Shown here: piece by piece, positions 30,777 through 38,766 of the stretch
How the letters are laid out: each line of letters opens with the position of its first letter
How positions within the stretch are numbered: the first letter of the stretch is position 1
From: DATCLS01 sp036563805
GTDB lineage: Bacteria > Actinomycetota > Acidimicrobiia > Acidimicrobiales > VFJN01
Direction: 5' to 3'
Length of the DNA: 43,005 bases
Assembly: GCA_036563805.1 (NCBI GenBank)
Contig: DATCLS010000084.1
Span: 1 to 43,005 of the forward strand
Program-made: the position numbers and the translations under genes
Notes under the pieces: model-generated
Databases searched by the model: none
What the model saw: the letters and a program-made list of their open reading frames with translations, nothing else
What the model was told of the DNA's origin: nothing

Positions 30777-31448
30777 ATGCCCGAGGCAGCAGCGGACCCC
30801 GCGAACCCTGCGGACGCCGCCGCCGGCGCGCCCGGCCCCGCCCGCTTGCGCGGCGCGGACCGGCGCACGGCGCTGATCGATGCGGCCGCCGCCATCGTGA
30901 CCGAGAGCGGCGTCGACGCCGTGACCATGGACTCGGTGGCGGCCCGCGCCGGGGTCAGCCGGCCGCTGGTCTACAAGCACTTCGCCAACCGCCACGAGCT
31001 GCTGGCCGAGCTCTACCGGCGGGAGGCGGCCGAGCTCGACGCGGCCATCGTCGCCTCGGTCGAGCAGGCCGAGGGCTTCGAGAACAAGATGCGGGCGATG
31101 ATCCGGGCCGTACTCGAGGCCGTGACCACTCACGGCCCGCTGTTCACGCCCCTGGCCCGGGCCGGGGTCCGCGACGACCGGTTCCGGGCCGAGCAGCGGC
31201 GACGCGACCGCCGCACCGTGCGGTTCTTCGCCCGCCTGGCCATGGCCGAGTACGGCATCGACGAACCGGAGGCCACCGCGGCCACGGCGGTGCTGCTCAC
31301 CGGCATCGAGTCGCTGCGGGCCCAGTCGCGCACCCGGCCGGGGCCGCAGCGCCGCCAGTTCCTCGAGGACCTCTACGTCGACCTCGTGCTCGGCGGCCTG
31401 GAGAGGCTCGCCCGCCGCAAGGACCTTGCGGATCCGGCCCCGAAGTGA
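30777..31448 (+). CDS. TetR family regulator of the amidohydrolase/ABC importer operon
   Basis: A 223-aa TetR protein. After a 28-residue Ala/Pro tail the HTH reads RRTALIDAAAAIVTESGVDA, MDSVAARAGVSRPLVYKHFA, NRHELLAELYRRE. The ligand domain (about 75-205) includes MRAMIRAVLEAVTTHGPLF and ATAVLLTGIESLRAQSRTR. ATG 30777 is the start that keeps a normal HTH position. The palindrome O1 lies directly upstream, and O2/O3 lie at its stop and in front of the amidohydrolase gene, so it very probably controls itself and the 31578-36437 genes. The inducer is probably the transported compound or its hydrolysis product. Confidence 0.87.
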   Translation: MPEAAADPANPADAAAGAPGPARLRGADRRTALIDAAAAIVTESGVDAVTMDSVAARAGVSRPLVYKHFANRHELLAELYRREAAELDAAIVASVEQAEGFENKMRAMIRAVLEAVTTHGPLFTPLARAGVRDDRFRAEQRRRDRRTVRFFARLAMAEYGIDEPEATAATAVLLTGIESLRAQSRTRPGPQRRQFLEDLYVDLVLGGLERLARRKDLADPAPK

Positions 31449-31460
31449 CAATCTGTCACC
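31444..31460. promoter_or_regulatory. TetR operator O2
   Basis: AGTGACAATCTGTCACC matches O1 with GTGAC/GTCAC arms and overlaps the TetR stop codon. It is 20 bp, centre to centre, from O3, about two helical turns, so two dimers could sit on the same DNA face. Confidence 0.7.
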
Positions 31461-31463
31461 ACT

Positions 31464-31480
31464 GGTGACGAGACGTCACC
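31464..31480. promoter_or_regulatory. TetR operator O3
   Basis: GGTGACGAGACGTCACC has perfect 6-bp arms (GGTGAC/GTCACC) around GAGAC. It lies 97 bp before the amidohydrolase start and shares the consensus of O1 and O2. Confidence 0.7.
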
Positions 31481-31577
31481 ACCGGGGGAACCGGGGGGAG
31501 GCCGCAGGCGCACGGCGCCGGCGGCGGAGCCGCGGCGACCCCGGGACGCGACGCTGAACGACGGGGGGAGACCGAAC

Positions 31578-32738
31578 GTGGCGTACTCGGGTGGCCGCCT
31601 GATCCTCGACGCCGACAGCCACCTCATGGAGCTGCCCGGCTTCCTCGACCCCTTCATCGAGCCCGACCTGGCGCCGCGGCTCCGCAACCGCGACATGGCG
31701 GCGCTCAAGCCACTGCTCGAGGAGGCGGTCGGCCGAGCCGAGGTGCGCCGGCGGGACGCGGCCGCCGCCCACGAGGCCGAGCAGCGCCTGATGCTCGACA
31801 AGGGCTGGTTGGCCCTCGGCGCCTTCGACGCGGCGGAGCGCAGCCGGGCGCTCGACCTGCTGGGGTTCCAGGCCCAGTTCGTGTTCGCCACGTTCGCCAG
31901 CGCCCAGTACGTGGGCCGCGACCTCGACCGCCTCTACGGCGGGAGCCGCGCGCAGAACCGGGCCGTCGCCGAGTTCTGCTCGGGCGACGAGCGGCTGCTG
32001 CCCGTGGCGTTCGTGCCGCTCGCCGACCCCGAGCGGGCGGCGGCGCTGGTGGACGAGGCCCTGGAGCTCGGGTGCGCCGCCGTCCACGTGCCGTCGACGG
32101 CGGCCGGCGAGCGCTCCCCCACCCACCCGCTCCTCGACCCGGTGTGGGCCCGGCTGGCCGAGGCCGGCGTGCCGTTCGTCCTCCACGTCGGCGGGGGCGG
32201 GCGGCTGATCGACCCGGCCTTCCACGACAACGCCATGCCGGTCACCGACCACCTGGGCGGGGGCGAGAACATCCGCTCCAAGGACTACCTGGGCATCCAC
32301 CATTCGACCGAGGTGTTCCTCGGGGCGCTCATCCTCGACGGGGTGTTCGACCGCTTCCCCGGGCTGCGGGGCGCCAGCATCGAGCAGGGGGCGTCGTGGG
32401 TCGTGTCGTGGATGCGGCACCTCGACCAGGCCCAGCGGGCGTTCCGGCGGACCGAAGAGCCGTTGCGCCGGCTCGAGCTACGGCCGTCCGAGTACGTCCA
32501 CCGCCACCTCAAGTTCACGCCGTTCCCGGGCGAGCCCGTCGGGTGGATGATCGAGCAGACGGGCGCCGACCTGTTCATGTTCTCGTCCGACTACCCGCAC
32601 CCCGAGGGCGGGCGGGACCCGCTGGCCAAGTTCGAGGAGGAGCTGGGCGACCGCCCCGAGGCCGACCGGCAGCGGTTCTACGCCGAGAACATGGCCGAGC
32701 TGCTCGGCCGTCCGGGACCGGCGGCGAGCGCCCGGTAG
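31578..32738 (+). CDS. Amidohydrolase family protein (PF04909-like)
   Basis: A 386-aa TIM-barrel amidohydrolase. The N-terminal metal motif is LDADSHLMELPGFL (Asp11, Asp13, His15), a middle strand gives VPFVLHVGGGG, and FMFSSDYPHPEGG near residue 340 carries the C-terminal metal Asp. Family members are metal-dependent hydrolases or ACMSD-type decarboxylases. GTG 31578 has GGGGGGAG 7-14 nt upstream. It is the first structural gene after operators O2 and O3 and ends 4 nt before the permease gene, so uptake and cleavage of the same compound are expected to be linked. Substrate unknown. Confidence 0.87.
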   Translation: MAYSGGRLILDADSHLMELPGFLDPFIEPDLAPRLRNRDMAALKPLLEEAVGRAEVRRRDAAAAHEAEQRLMLDKGWLALGAFDAAERSRALDLLGFQAQFVFATFASAQYVGRDLDRLYGGSRAQNRAVAEFCSGDERLLPVAFVPLADPERAAALVDEALELGCAAVHVPSTAAGERSPTHPLLDPVWARLAEAGVPFVLHVGGGGRLIDPAFHDNAMPVTDHLGGGENIRSKDYLGIHHSTEVFLGALILDGVFDRFPGLRGASIEQGASWVVSWMRHLDQAQRAFRRTEEPLRRLELRPSEYVHRHLKFTPFPGEPVGWMIEQTGADLFMFSSDYPHPEGGRDPLAKFEEELGDRPEADRQRFYAENMAELLGRPGPAASAR

Positions 32739-32742
32739 CGAC

Positions 32743-33705
32743 GTGGGCCGCCTCATCGGCCTCAAGCTCCTGTCGCTGATCCCGGTCCTGCTCGCGGTCT
32801 CGTTCCTGACGTTCCTGATGCTGAGCCTGCTGCCGGGGTGCGTCGAGTGCCAGATCGTGGGGCCCGACAACGCGACGCCCGAGGCGCTGGCCGCGGTGCG
32901 GGACGACCTGGGCCTCGACGACCCGCTCCCCGTCCGCTACGCGGGCTGGCTGGGCGACGCCGTCACCGGCGATTTGGGCCGGTCGTACATCAGCCGCCAG
33001 GAGGTCACCGACGCCATCGCCGAGCGCCTGCCGGTGACCGCCGAGATCGTGGTGCTGAGCATGGCGATGGCGCTGGCCATCTCGATCCCGCTGGGGATGG
33101 TCACCTCGTACCGCGCCGGCGGGGTGTTCGACCGGGTGACGACCGGGGCCACGTTCGGGATGCTGGCCGTCCCGAGCTTCATGATGGCGTTGCTGCTCAT
33201 CTACCTGTTCGCCGAGCAGCTCGGCTGGTTCCCGGCCACCGGCTGGACGTACCTGACCGAGAACCCGGTCGACAACCTCCGCTCGGCGTTCATGCCGGCG
33301 CTGTCGCTCGCCCTGGTCAACGTGGCGGTGTTCACCCGGCTGCTGCGGTCCGACATGATCGCCACGCTCCAGGAGGACCACGTGATGCTGGCCAAGGCCA
33401 AGGGCCTGCCGACCTGGCGCATCCTCACCCGCCACGCCCTGCGCCCGTCGTCGTTCTCCTTGCTCACGGTCTCGGCGCTGACCGTCGGCAACCTGCTGGG
33501 CGGGGCGGTGATCGTCGAGCAGCTCTTCGCCCTGCCGGGTATCGGCCGGCTGCTGTTCGACGCCATCTTCCGACGCGACCTGATGGTCGTGCAGGGGGTC
33601 GTGCTGGTCATCACGACCGGCTTCGTCGTGATCAACGGGCTGGTCGACATCCTGTACTCGGTCCTCGACCCCCGCATCCGGCAGAGGGTCCGGGCCCGTG
33701 GCTGA
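32743..33705 (+). CDS. Peptide/opine-type ABC importer permease (DppB family)
   Basis: A 320-aa inner-membrane permease. The first helix is LLSLIPVLLAVSFLTFLMLS. The N-terminal LGLDDPLPVRYAGWLGDAVT and GDLGRSYISRQEVTDAIAER, then AEIVVLSMAMALAISIPLGM, follow the DppB pattern. The coupling (EAA) region is MLAKAKGLPTWRILTRHALR. About six transmembrane helices are visible. GTG 32743 starts 4 nt after the amidohydrolase stop, and the end overlaps the DppC-type gene by 8 nt. It moves a peptide-like or opine-like solute with the permease and lipoprotein encoded next. Confidence 0.92.
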   Translation: MGRLIGLKLLSLIPVLLAVSFLTFLMLSLLPGCVECQIVGPDNATPEALAAVRDDLGLDDPLPVRYAGWLGDAVTGDLGRSYISRQEVTDAIAERLPVTAEIVVLSMAMALAISIPLGMVTSYRAGGVFDRVTTGATFGMLAVPSFMMALLLIYLFAEQLGWFPATGWTYLTENPVDNLRSAFMPALSLALVNVAVFTRLLRSDMIATLQEDHVMLAKAKGLPTWRILTRHALRPSSFSLLTVSALTVGNLLGGAVIVEQLFALPGIGRLLFDAIFRRDLMVVQGVVLVITTGFVVINGLVDILYSVLDPRIRQRVRARG

Positions 33706-34651
33706 GCCGACCGTGACCCCGTCGCCCACCGTGGCCGCCGCGCCGACCGTGGCCGCGGCGCCGACCGTGGCCGCGGGCCCGGCCGGCCGGTGGGGCCGGA
33801 ACGGCCGGAACGGGCGGTCGCGCCGGGGCCGGCACGACCGCCGCGGCGTGCTGTTCTGGCTGGCGCTCGGCTGGCTGGCCCTCGTCGCCGTGGTGGCGAT
33901 CACGGCCCGCTGGCTGCCGCTCCCCGACCCCGACGACCAGGACATCGTCAACCGGCTCGCCCCGCCGTTCACGGCCGGCCACGTGCTCGGCACCGACGGC
34001 CTGGGACGCGACATCCTGGCCCGCCTGGCCGCCGGCGCCCAGGTGTCGCTGATCATCAGCTTCGCGGCCGTGTCGATCGGCATGGTCGTGGGCGGGGCCG
34101 TCGGCCTGGCCGCCGGCTACGTCCGGGGCTGGGTCGACAGCGTGACCATGTGGGCGGTCAACGTGGTGCTCGCCTTCCCGGGCCTCGTGCTGCTCCTCGG
34201 GCTTGTGGCGTTCGTGGGGCAGAGCCTGACGGCCATCACGCTGGTCGTCGGCTTCCTGTCGGTGCCCGCCTACGCCCGGGTGGCCCGGGCGACGACGCTG
34301 ACCGTGGCCCAGCGGGAGTTCGTGCTGGCCGCCAAGGTGGTGGGCGCCAGCAACCGGCGGATCATGGTCGAGGAGATCCTGCCGAACGTCGTCCCGCCGC
34401 TGGCCGCGTTCGGGCTGGTGGCGCTGGGGGTCGTGATCGTGCTCGAGGGCTCGCTGGCCTTCCTCGGCCTCTCCGTCGAGGCGCCGGCCGCCACCTGGGG
34501 GTCGATGATCGCCGAGGGCCGCCAGCACCTGTCCGACACGACGCACCTGGCGTTCATCCCGTCGCTGGTGATGTTCCTCACGGTGCTGGCCGTCAACTTC
34601 GTGGGCGACGTGCTGCGGAGCCGCTTCGACGTCAAGGAGTCGACGCTGTGA
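33698..34651 (+). CDS. Peptide/opine-type ABC importer permease (DppC family)
   Basis: A 317-aa permease. The N-terminal 50 residues are a low-complexity tail with a threefold TVAAAP repeat and an Arg-rich patch, then the first helix VLFWLALGWLALVAVVAITA. HVLGTDGLGRDILARLAAGA is the family motif, and the EAA loop is FVLAAKVVGASNRRIMVEEI. A Gly/Glu motif VIVLEGSLAFLGLSVEAPAA follows. The start is GTG 33698, overlapping the DppB gene by 8 nt. No ATPase gene follows, so the importer must borrow one from elsewhere in the genome. Confidence 0.92.
   Translation: MAEPTVTPSPTVAAAPTVAAAPTVAAGPAGRWGRNGRNGRSRRGRHDRRGVLFWLALGWLALVAVVAITARWLPLPDPDDQDIVNRLAPPFTAGHVLGTDGLGRDILARLAAGAQVSLIISFAAVSIGMVVGGAVGLAAGYVRGWVDSVTMWAVNVVLAFPGLVLLLGLVAFVGQSLTAITLVVGFLSVPAYARVARATTLTVAQREFVLAAKVVGASNRRIMVEEILPNVVPPLAAFGLVALGVVIVLEGSLAFLGLSVEAPAATWGSMIAEGRQHLSDTTHLAFIPSLVMFLTVLAVNFVGDVLRSRFDVKESTL
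33728..33781 (+). repeat. Three 18-bp direct repeats in the DppC-type gene
   Basis: The 18-mer starting ACCGTGGCCGC occurs at 33728, 33746 and 33764, with 1-3 changes between copies. It encodes TVAAAP, TVAAAP and TVAAGP in the disordered N-terminal tail. Confidence 0.75.
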
Positions 34652-34701
34652 ACGGGTCGGCGAGCCGCCGCACGGCGCGCCGGGATGGTGTGGACCGCCG
34701 A

Positions 34702-34719
34702 GGGCACGGGTGGGTGCCC
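34702..34719 (+). promoter_or_regulatory. Small hairpin before the solute-binding lipoprotein gene
   Basis: GGGCAC (34702-34707) pairs with GTGCCC (34714-34719) over a 6-nt loop, 20 nt before ATG 34740. Solute-binding genes often sit behind such an element, which protects or boosts their mRNA. It is short, so the call is weak. Confidence 0.25.
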
Positions 34720-34739
34720 CGAGCAGTGAAGGGGGAACC

Positions 34740-36437
34740 ATGAGGGCACGGACGAGGGGGGCGGTGCTGGCCGCGGCCCTGCTGCTGGCGATGGCGTCGG
34801 CCGCCTGCGGAGGAGGAGGCGACGACGACGGCGACACGTCCGGCGGGCAGGGCGCGAGCGCCCTGGGCGACAACGTGATCGACGGCCCGCAGGAGAACGA
34901 GGGCGAGCCGGTCACCGGCGGCAGCATCACGGTCGGCCTCGAGAGCGAGACCAACACCTACCTGCCCAGCCAGTTCCAGGGCAGCCAGGCCGGCTACAAC
35001 GTGGCCTACGCCGTGTTCGACCCGCTGGTCACGCGCGACGCGGACGGCGAGATCCAGCCGTACCTGGCCGAGTCGATCGAGCCCAACGACGACTTCACGC
35101 AGTGGACGCTGACGCTGCGGTCCGGCGTGACGTTCCACGACGGGACCCCGCTGAACGCCGAGGCGATGAAGCGCATCTTCGACGACTACCTGACCGCCGA
35201 CGGGGCGCTGACCCGGAGCGCGTTGCGCGACGTCGACCGGATGGAGATCGTCGACGACCTGACCGTCCGCTACGTACTCAACCAGCCCAACGCCGCGTTC
35301 CCGGACGTGCTGGCCCTGCCGGCGGGCTGGCCGTTCTCCCCCGACGCCGCCGACGAGGCCGGCGACGCCTTCGGCGAGCACCCGGTCGGGACCGGCCCGT
35401 TCAAGTTCGTGAGTTGGCAGCGCGACGGCGCGCTCGTGCTCGAGCGCAACGAGGACTACTGGCAGGAGGGGCTGCCGTACCTCGACCGCATCACGTTCCG
35501 GGCCATCCCCGACGAGGAGACGCGGGCCACGTCGCTGGCCAGCGGCGACGTGGACGCCGTGCAGAGCGTGCGGCTGTCGTCGTTCGTCACCCGGGTCCAG
35601 GACATCCCCGGCGTCGAGATCGCCCTCGGCATGAACAACGGCGGCCAGAACATCATGTTCAACACCTCCGAGCCGCCGGTCGACGACGCGCGGGTGCGCC
35701 GGGCGCTGGCCCACGCCGTCGACCAGCAGGCGCTCGTGGACGTCGTCGCCGGCGACGCCGCCGCCGTCACCGAGCTGCGCACCCAGTTCTTCGCCTCCGA
35801 CAGCCCGTGGTACTCGGAGTGGGTCGCCGAGGCCTGGCCGGACTACGACCCCGAGCGGGCCCAGCAGCTGATCGACGAGTACGTCAACGACCCCGAGCGG
35901 TCGGACGGCAAGCCGGTCGGCTCGCCGGTCACGCTCGAGCTCGACACCACCAACGTGCCCAGCCTCATCGAGCAGGCGACCGCCTACCAGGGCTTCTGGG
36001 AGGAGATCGGCGTGGAGGCCTCGATCCGCCCCGTCGAGCAGTCGGTGCACATCACCGAGGCGCTGACCGGCGACTACCAGATCAAGAGCTTCCGGGCCGG
36101 CCTCGACCAGGACCCGCTGCCGGTCTTCGAGGGCGCCTTCGGCGACCCCGAGCAGTTCGTCACGAACTTCACCAACTACCGCACGCCGGAGATCGAGCAG
36201 GCGCTGGAGACGCTGCGGACGACCGACGACCCGGAGACGCGGGCCGCCGCGGTCGAGGAGGTCGGCCTGCAGCTGGCCGAGGACCTGCCGATCTACTGGA
36301 CCGGCAGCGACATCCCGCTGATCGCCTACGCCGACGACATCGAGGGGGTCGCGGGCTGGACCCTGCCCGACGGCTCGCTCGGCGACGGCGCCACCCCGGC
36401 CATCACGTTCTGGTCGCAGGTCTGGGTCGCCGAGTAG
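34740..36437 (+). CDS. Solute-binding lipoprotein of the ABC importer (SBP family 5)
   Basis: A 565-aa extracytoplasmic binding protein. Residues 1-22 are a lipoprotein signal with Arg-rich start and lipobox ending SAAC (Cys23). The mature part begins with a Gly/Asp-rich linker, then ITVGLESETNTYLPSQ and YAVFDPLVTRDADGEIQPYL. WTLTLRSGVTFHDGTPLNAE, the SBP_bac_5 hallmark, follows, and AHPVGTGPFKF appears as EHPVGTGPFKFVSWQRDGAL. FGDPEQFVTNFTNYRTPEIE is near the C-terminus. ATG 34740 has GAAGGGGGAACC before it. It hands the solute to the two upstream permeases. The 3' end overlaps the chimeric gene at 36403 by 35 bp, convergently. Confidence 0.93.
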   Translation: MRARTRGAVLAAALLLAMASAACGGGGDDDGDTSGGQGASALGDNVIDGPQENEGEPVTGGSITVGLESETNTYLPSQFQGSQAGYNVAYAVFDPLVTRDADGEIQPYLAESIEPNDDFTQWTLTLRSGVTFHDGTPLNAEAMKRIFDDYLTADGALTRSALRDVDRMEIVDDLTVRYVLNQPNAAFPDVLALPAGWPFSPDAADEAGDAFGEHPVGTGPFKFVSWQRDGALVLERNEDYWQEGLPYLDRITFRAIPDEETRATSLASGDVDAVQSVRLSSFVTRVQDIPGVEIALGMNNGGQNIMFNTSEPPVDDARVRRALAHAVDQQALVDVVAGDAAAVTELRTQFFASDSPWYSEWVAEAWPDYDPERAQQLIDEYVNDPERSDGKPVGSPVTLELDTTNVPSLIEQATAYQGFWEEIGVEASIRPVEQSVHITEALTGDYQIKSFRAGLDQDPLPVFEGAFGDPEQFVTNFTNYRTPEIEQALETLRTTDDPETRAAAVEEVGLQLAEDLPIYWTGSDIPLIAYADDIEGVAGWTLPDGSLGDGATPAITFWSQVWVAE

Positions 36438-36879
36438 CGCCCGACCGTGTGATCCCGTGACGCCCTGGTGCGGCCGGCCGTTCCGCCCTGCGGCCGGCCG
36501 CGCCGCGCCCCTCCCCGCCTGCCGGCGGCGCGGCCGCGCACACGCGCACGACCGTCAGCTCCGGGCTGTCGGTGGGAAGCCCGTCCTCCGTGACGACCGG
36601 CCAGCCGTGAGCGATCGCAGTGGCCGCGATCCAGGAGTCGTCGATCTCCATCTTCGTGCCGGCCGCCGCGTCCACCTGCTCCTGGGCGATCGACGTCAGC
36701 TCCCGGCAGAACGTGCTCAGCCGGGGCACCACCACCGGTCGGACGAAGGCGTCGAGCTCGTCGACCACCCGCAGGTCGTCGTCGAGCCGGACGGCGCCGA
36801 TCTCGATCGTCTCCACGCGGTGGCGCGCCCAGGCGGCCTTCCAGCAGCTCGCCTCCAGGTCGGCCACGACGTCGAGCAT
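36403..36879 (-). pseudogene. Chimera of exonuclease N-terminus and PIN-domain C-terminus
   Basis: The 158-codon frame has three parts. Residues 1-72 look like the start of a DEDDh 3'-5' exonuclease of the KapD/ERI-1 type: VVADLEASCWK with the catalytic D-x-E, IEIGAVRLDDDLRVVDELDA and RLSTFCRELTSIAQEQVDAA. The rest of that domain (ExoII and ExoIII motifs) is missing. Residues 75-113 look like the end of a VapC-type PIN domain: KMEIDDSWIAATAIAHGWPV, VTEDG and LTVVRV. Residues 114-158 are random Arg/Ala/Pro. An in-frame deletion joining two genes near 36655-36670 explains this best. Neither half can be active. A real novel fusion is the less likely alternative. Confidence 0.6.
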
Positions 36880-36912
36880 CCGGCGGTGCCGCCCCGTCCG
36901 CCGGCCGCCGGC

Positions 36913-37773
36913 TCAGGCCCCGCCGGGGCCCGGGTCGGGCGGGCGGGGCCGGTAGATGGCGGTGTGGGTGATCCGGGCCGCCACCCGGTCGTCGCCCGTG
37001 ACCAGCCCGACGTCGAGCTCGACGAACCGGTGGCCCTTGCGCTCCCACTCGCGGGTGACCACCGCCCGGGGCTGGACGGTCTCGCCGTCCCGCACCAGGT
37101 CGTGGTGCCGGACCGCCGACTCGACGTGGATCCATGGCCCCAGCCGCACGTTCACGCCCAGCACGTGGTTGGCCCCCCGCAGCAGCCAGCCCGGGTGGGC
37201 GACCCTGTGCTCGGCGTACAGAAGGAGGTCCTCCCGGACGTCGGCCAGGTAGCCGGCCGCCTCGGCGGCCACGAAGCGGTGGGGCCGCCCGGCCAGCCGG
37301 GTGCCGGGGGCCAGCGAGGCGGGCGACGCCTCGGACGGTTCCGCCGCTGGCCCGGTGGGGCCGGCCCACCGGTCGGCCGGGGGCGGGCCGGCGGCGGCGG
37401 GCTCGGCGGCGGCGTCCCCGGCGCCGGTCGGCAGGCTCGCCTCGCCGGTGGCGGACACCGTGTCGCCCTCGTCCCGCACCTCGATGGCCATCGTCGGCCC
37501 GGCCGGGCCGTCGGTCGCCTCACCCGCCACCACGACCACCCGCCGGCCGTCGTAGACCGGGCGGAGGAACCGGGCCCGCAAGGCGCCGCCCCGCAGCCAG
37601 TCGAGCCCCCACGCCTCGGCGGCCGGTCGGGTCATGTAGGCGTACACGTCGACGCCCGGCACCAGGCCGCCGCCGAACCCGTACCGGCGGGCGACCTCGT
37701 CGTCGTGGATCTTGTTCGTCGAGCTGGTCGCCGTGTTGTAGGCGACCAGCTCGTGGCGGCTCCCGGTCCCCAC
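36913..37773 (-). CDS. MaoC-like two-hotdog dehydratase/thioesterase-like protein
   Basis: A 286-aa protein with two hotdog-type halves joined by a Pro/Ala-rich linker (about residues 120-155). Half 1 starts ATSSTNKIHDDEVARRYGF and GGGLVPGVDVYAYMTRPAA, the MaoC hydratase motif region where Asp and His sit in the family. Half 2 has GWLLRGANHVLGVNVRLGPW and VTREWERKGHRFVELDVGLV, typical of hotdog beta sheets. Family members add water to enoyl-CoA thioesters. GTG 37773 opens the MaoC motif region. It is 54 bp after the SMP-30-like gene on the same strand. Could supply the hydratase missing from the operon at 22759-27981. Confidence 0.8.
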   Translation of the reverse strand: MGTGSRHELVAYNTATSSTNKIHDDEVARRYGFGGGLVPGVDVYAYMTRPAAEAWGLDWLRGGALRARFLRPVYDGRRVVVVAGEATDGPAGPTMAIEVRDEGDTVSATGEASLPTGAGDAAAEPAAAGPPPADRWAGPTGPAAEPSEASPASLAPGTRLAGRPHRFVAAEAAGYLADVREDLLLYAEHRVAHPGWLLRGANHVLGVNVRLGPWIHVESAVRHHDLVRDGETVQPRAVVTREWERKGHRFVELDVGLVTGDDRVAARITHTAIYRPRPPDPGPGGA

Positions 37774-37827
37774 GGCGGCCAGGCTAGGGCCGGCGTGACG
37801 GGCCGTCAGGACGACCCGCGGACGCCG

Positions 37828-38685
37828 TCACGGCGTCCCCGCCCCCGACACCGGCACGTCGAACACCTCGATGCGGGCGAGCGGGGCGCGCAACACCGCC
37901 TCCCGGTGCCAGTCGGGCGCCACGCACACGGCCAGCGTCCGCCGGTCGGTGCCGGCCAGCACGCAGGCCACCGGCCGCTCCGCGAAGTCGAGCACGTCGG
38001 TGACCGCGCCGCCGTCGCGGACCCGGACGACACGGCGCCCGACCGGGTCGGCCAGCCACACCGCTCCCTCCGCATCGCCGCAGATCCCGTCTGGCGCCAC
38101 CGGCTTCAGCGCGTCCAGCTCGGCGAACGGTCGTCGGTCGGCCAGCGTGCCGTCGCCGGCCACGCAGAACGCCGTCAGCCGGCTCGCCGCCGGCTCGGCC
38201 ACGACCAGCCGGTCTGCGAGGAGCGTCATGCCGTTCGGCGCCATCATGCCCTCGACCACCTGCACGGTCTCGCCGGCCGGCGACACCACGAGCAGCCGGC
38301 CGGGCACGATCTCGCGGCGCTCGACCCACATGCGCCACCCGGTGTCGCCCACGTACGCCGTCCCGTCGGGGCCTACCACCATGTCGTTGAGCGTGCCAGT
38401 GGCGACGACGGACAGGTCGGCGTGGACGACGACGGTGCCGTCGGGCTCCACCCGCCGCAGCTGCTGCGTGTCCATGGCCACGACGAGCAGGCGGCCGTCG
38501 GGCAACCAGCCCAGCCCCGACGGCAGGTCGTCGGCGAGCCGGAGCACCTCCCGGACGTCGCCACGCCCACCCTCGAGCGCCGTACGGTGGACACGCTGGC
38601 CGTGGATGTCGGAGAACCACAGCTCGTGGGCGTGCCACCGCGGAGCCTCGCCGAAGTACAGGCCACTCGCGATCGGCGCGCGCAT
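37828..38685 (-). CDS. SMP-30/gluconolactonase-like protein
   Basis: A 285-aa six-bladed propeller. SGLYFGEAPRWHAHELWFSD has the first metal Glu, SGLGWLPDGRLLVVAMDTQQ starts a blade, LNDMVVGPDGTAYVGDTGWR carries the conserved Asn and Asp, and APNGMTLLADRLVVAEPAAS and VAPDGICGDAEGAVWLADPV carry the later Asn/Asp ligands. Family members hydrolyse lactones with Ca or Zn. ATG 38685 has no ribosome site, and the AT-rich block TTATAAGATATA lies just upstream, so the mRNA may be leaderless. It may share its promoter region with the divergent CoxL-type gene. Confidence 0.88.
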   Translation of the reverse strand: MRAPIASGLYFGEAPRWHAHELWFSDIHGQRVHRTALEGGRGDVREVLRLADDLPSGLGWLPDGRLLVVAMDTQQLRRVEPDGTVVVHADLSVVATGTLNDMVVGPDGTAYVGDTGWRMWVERREIVPGRLLVVSPAGETVQVVEGMMAPNGMTLLADRLVVAEPAASRLTAFCVAGDGTLADRRPFAELDALKPVAPDGICGDAEGAVWLADPVGRRVVRVRDGGAVTDVLDFAERPVACVLAGTDRRTLAVCVAPDWHREAVLRAPLARIEVFDVPVSGAGTP

Positions 38686-38689
38686 TAGC

Positions 38690-38706
38690 GTTATAAGATA
38701 TACCGT
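38690..38706. promoter_or_regulatory. AT-rich shared promoter region
   Basis: GTTATAAGATATACCGT is the only AT-rich stretch between the divergent SMP-30-like and CoxL-type genes. On the minus strand TATCTT and TATAAC are -10-like and end 4-9 nt before the lactonase start. Confidence 0.4.
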
Positions 38707-38715
38707 TTCGTCGAC

Positions 38716-38744
38716 CGGTGCGGGCGCGTGCGGCGCCCGCACCG
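38716..38744 (+). promoter_or_regulatory. 12-bp hairpin in the CoxL-type gene leader
   Basis: CGGTGCGGGCGC (38716-38727) pairs exactly with GCGCCCGCACCG (38733-38744), loop GTGCG. ACCGTTT flanks it on both sides (38702-38708 and 38741-38747). It lies 22 nt before GTG 38767, where it could be a transcript-stabilising stem, an attenuator or a protein-binding palindrome. Confidence 0.5.
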
Positions 38745-38766
38745 TTTGGGAAGGGGGCGAGCCGAC

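Noticed and set aside
36403..36879. Functional VapC toxin
   Set aside because: The N-terminal PIN motifs (first acidic residues) are missing and no antitoxin gene is adjacent.
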